From Chloroflexota bacterium (lineage in GTDB: Bacteria; Chloroflexota; Anaerolineae; B4-G1), in NCBI GenBank assembly GCA_030596915.1, contig JAUVSX010000019.1, positions 1 through 14,915 on the forward strand: a stretch of 14,915 nt of DNA, given 5' to 3'. The notes beneath the pieces are model-generated. The model worked only from the letters and a program-made list of their open reading frames with translations, was not told where the DNA came from and did not search any database. The position numbers and the translations under genes are program-made. Within the stretch, counting starts at the first letter, position 1. Each line of letters opens with the position of its first letter. Below, piece after piece: positions 14,680-14,915 of the stretch.

Positions 14680-14889
14680 CGAAGAAGCGCGCGCGGGCTG
14701 TGTTCTAGTCCTGGGGCGAACCTCAACCGCCCCGCACGGTCGACTGTCGAACTGGCGTGCATCTCAAGGACCGGCCGATGCAGGGTCACTGCGTGGCGGA
14801 AGATCACCGGGTCGCACTGACCATTGGCCCCAAGACTGAACTGCACCCGTGTGCGGGAAGATGAATCCTGCTATCCCTGGGGAGCCCGC
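14680..14889. other. Intergenic region at the right edge
   Basis: These 210 bases separate the minus-strand aminotransferase promoter from a plus-strand start at 14890. I see no convincing gene, repeat or RNA here. A plus-strand promoter for the edge gene would be expected, but no clear -35/-10 pair is visible. Confidence 0.4.
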
Positions 14890-14915
14890 ATGCCCGAGCG
14901 CGCGAGCTACAGCGA
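14890..14915 (+). CDS. Start of a plus-strand gene cut by the window edge
   Basis: An ATG at 14890 follows GGGGAG with a spacing of about 5 bases and opens MPERASYS before the window ends. Such an opening is common in glyoxalase/VOC-family proteins (MPER-x-x-Y...), but eight residues do not allow a family call. The ribosome binding site is the main support. Confidence 0.4.

Overview
This is a GC-rich bacterial chromosomal segment of mostly core-type genes. I see no phage, transposon, integron, CRISPR array, tRNA or rRNA. The best guess for the source is a member of the Chloroflexota or a nearby lineage of Gram-positive-like, GC-rich bacteria. This is inference, from the alaS - baseplate-J-like protein - ruvX - mltG arrangement, the use of GTG and TTG starts, and lipoproteins in place of membrane-anchored forms.

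Left part, plus strand (1-5304). A cut-off reading frame (1-243) runs into the start of a three-part protein (243-1769): an acyltransferase-like domain with Val where the catalytic His should be, a four-cysteine zinc ribbon, and a C-terminal GRAM/PH-like region. A 330-base gap holds an 11-bp inverted repeat, a weak promoter and a GC hairpin. It leads to an NAD-dependent epimerase/reductase of the extended SDR family (2100-3218). On the minus strand a SAM methyltransferase (3263-3673) is broken by frame disruptions and loses its C-terminal third, so it looks like a pseudogene. A clear extended -10 promoter then drives a complete pyrimidine-nucleoside phosphorylase (3997-5304).

Middle part, minus strand (5485-12780). 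This looks like one operon, read from right to left: alaS, a membrane-anchored baseplate-J-like protein, ruvX, mltG and a LivK-type substrate-binding lipoprotein. It has a near-consensus promoter before alaS (12752-12780). Gaps are short (76 and 23 bases); ruvX and mltG overlap by 4 bases (TTGA), and mltG abuts the binding-protein gene. The alaS-ruvX-mltG order is a known conserved neighbourhood in Firmicutes and Actinobacteria, where other small genes sit between alaS and ruvX. Here that slot holds the baseplate-J-like protein. The set joins tRNA charging, rRNA maturation and control of peptidoglycan strand length.

Right part (12920-14915). A class III aminotransferase with an atypical N-terminal extension (12993-14555, minus) has its own strong promoter, a leader hairpin and a 12-bp terminator stem. 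At the right edge the first codons of a plus-strand gene are visible.

The points most worth a second look are the His-less acyltransferase/zinc-ribbon protein, the baseplate-J-like protein inside a housekeeping operon, the orphan binding protein at its end, the inverted repeat before the SDR gene, and the decaying methyltransferase. I did not find a clear new defence or mobile system.
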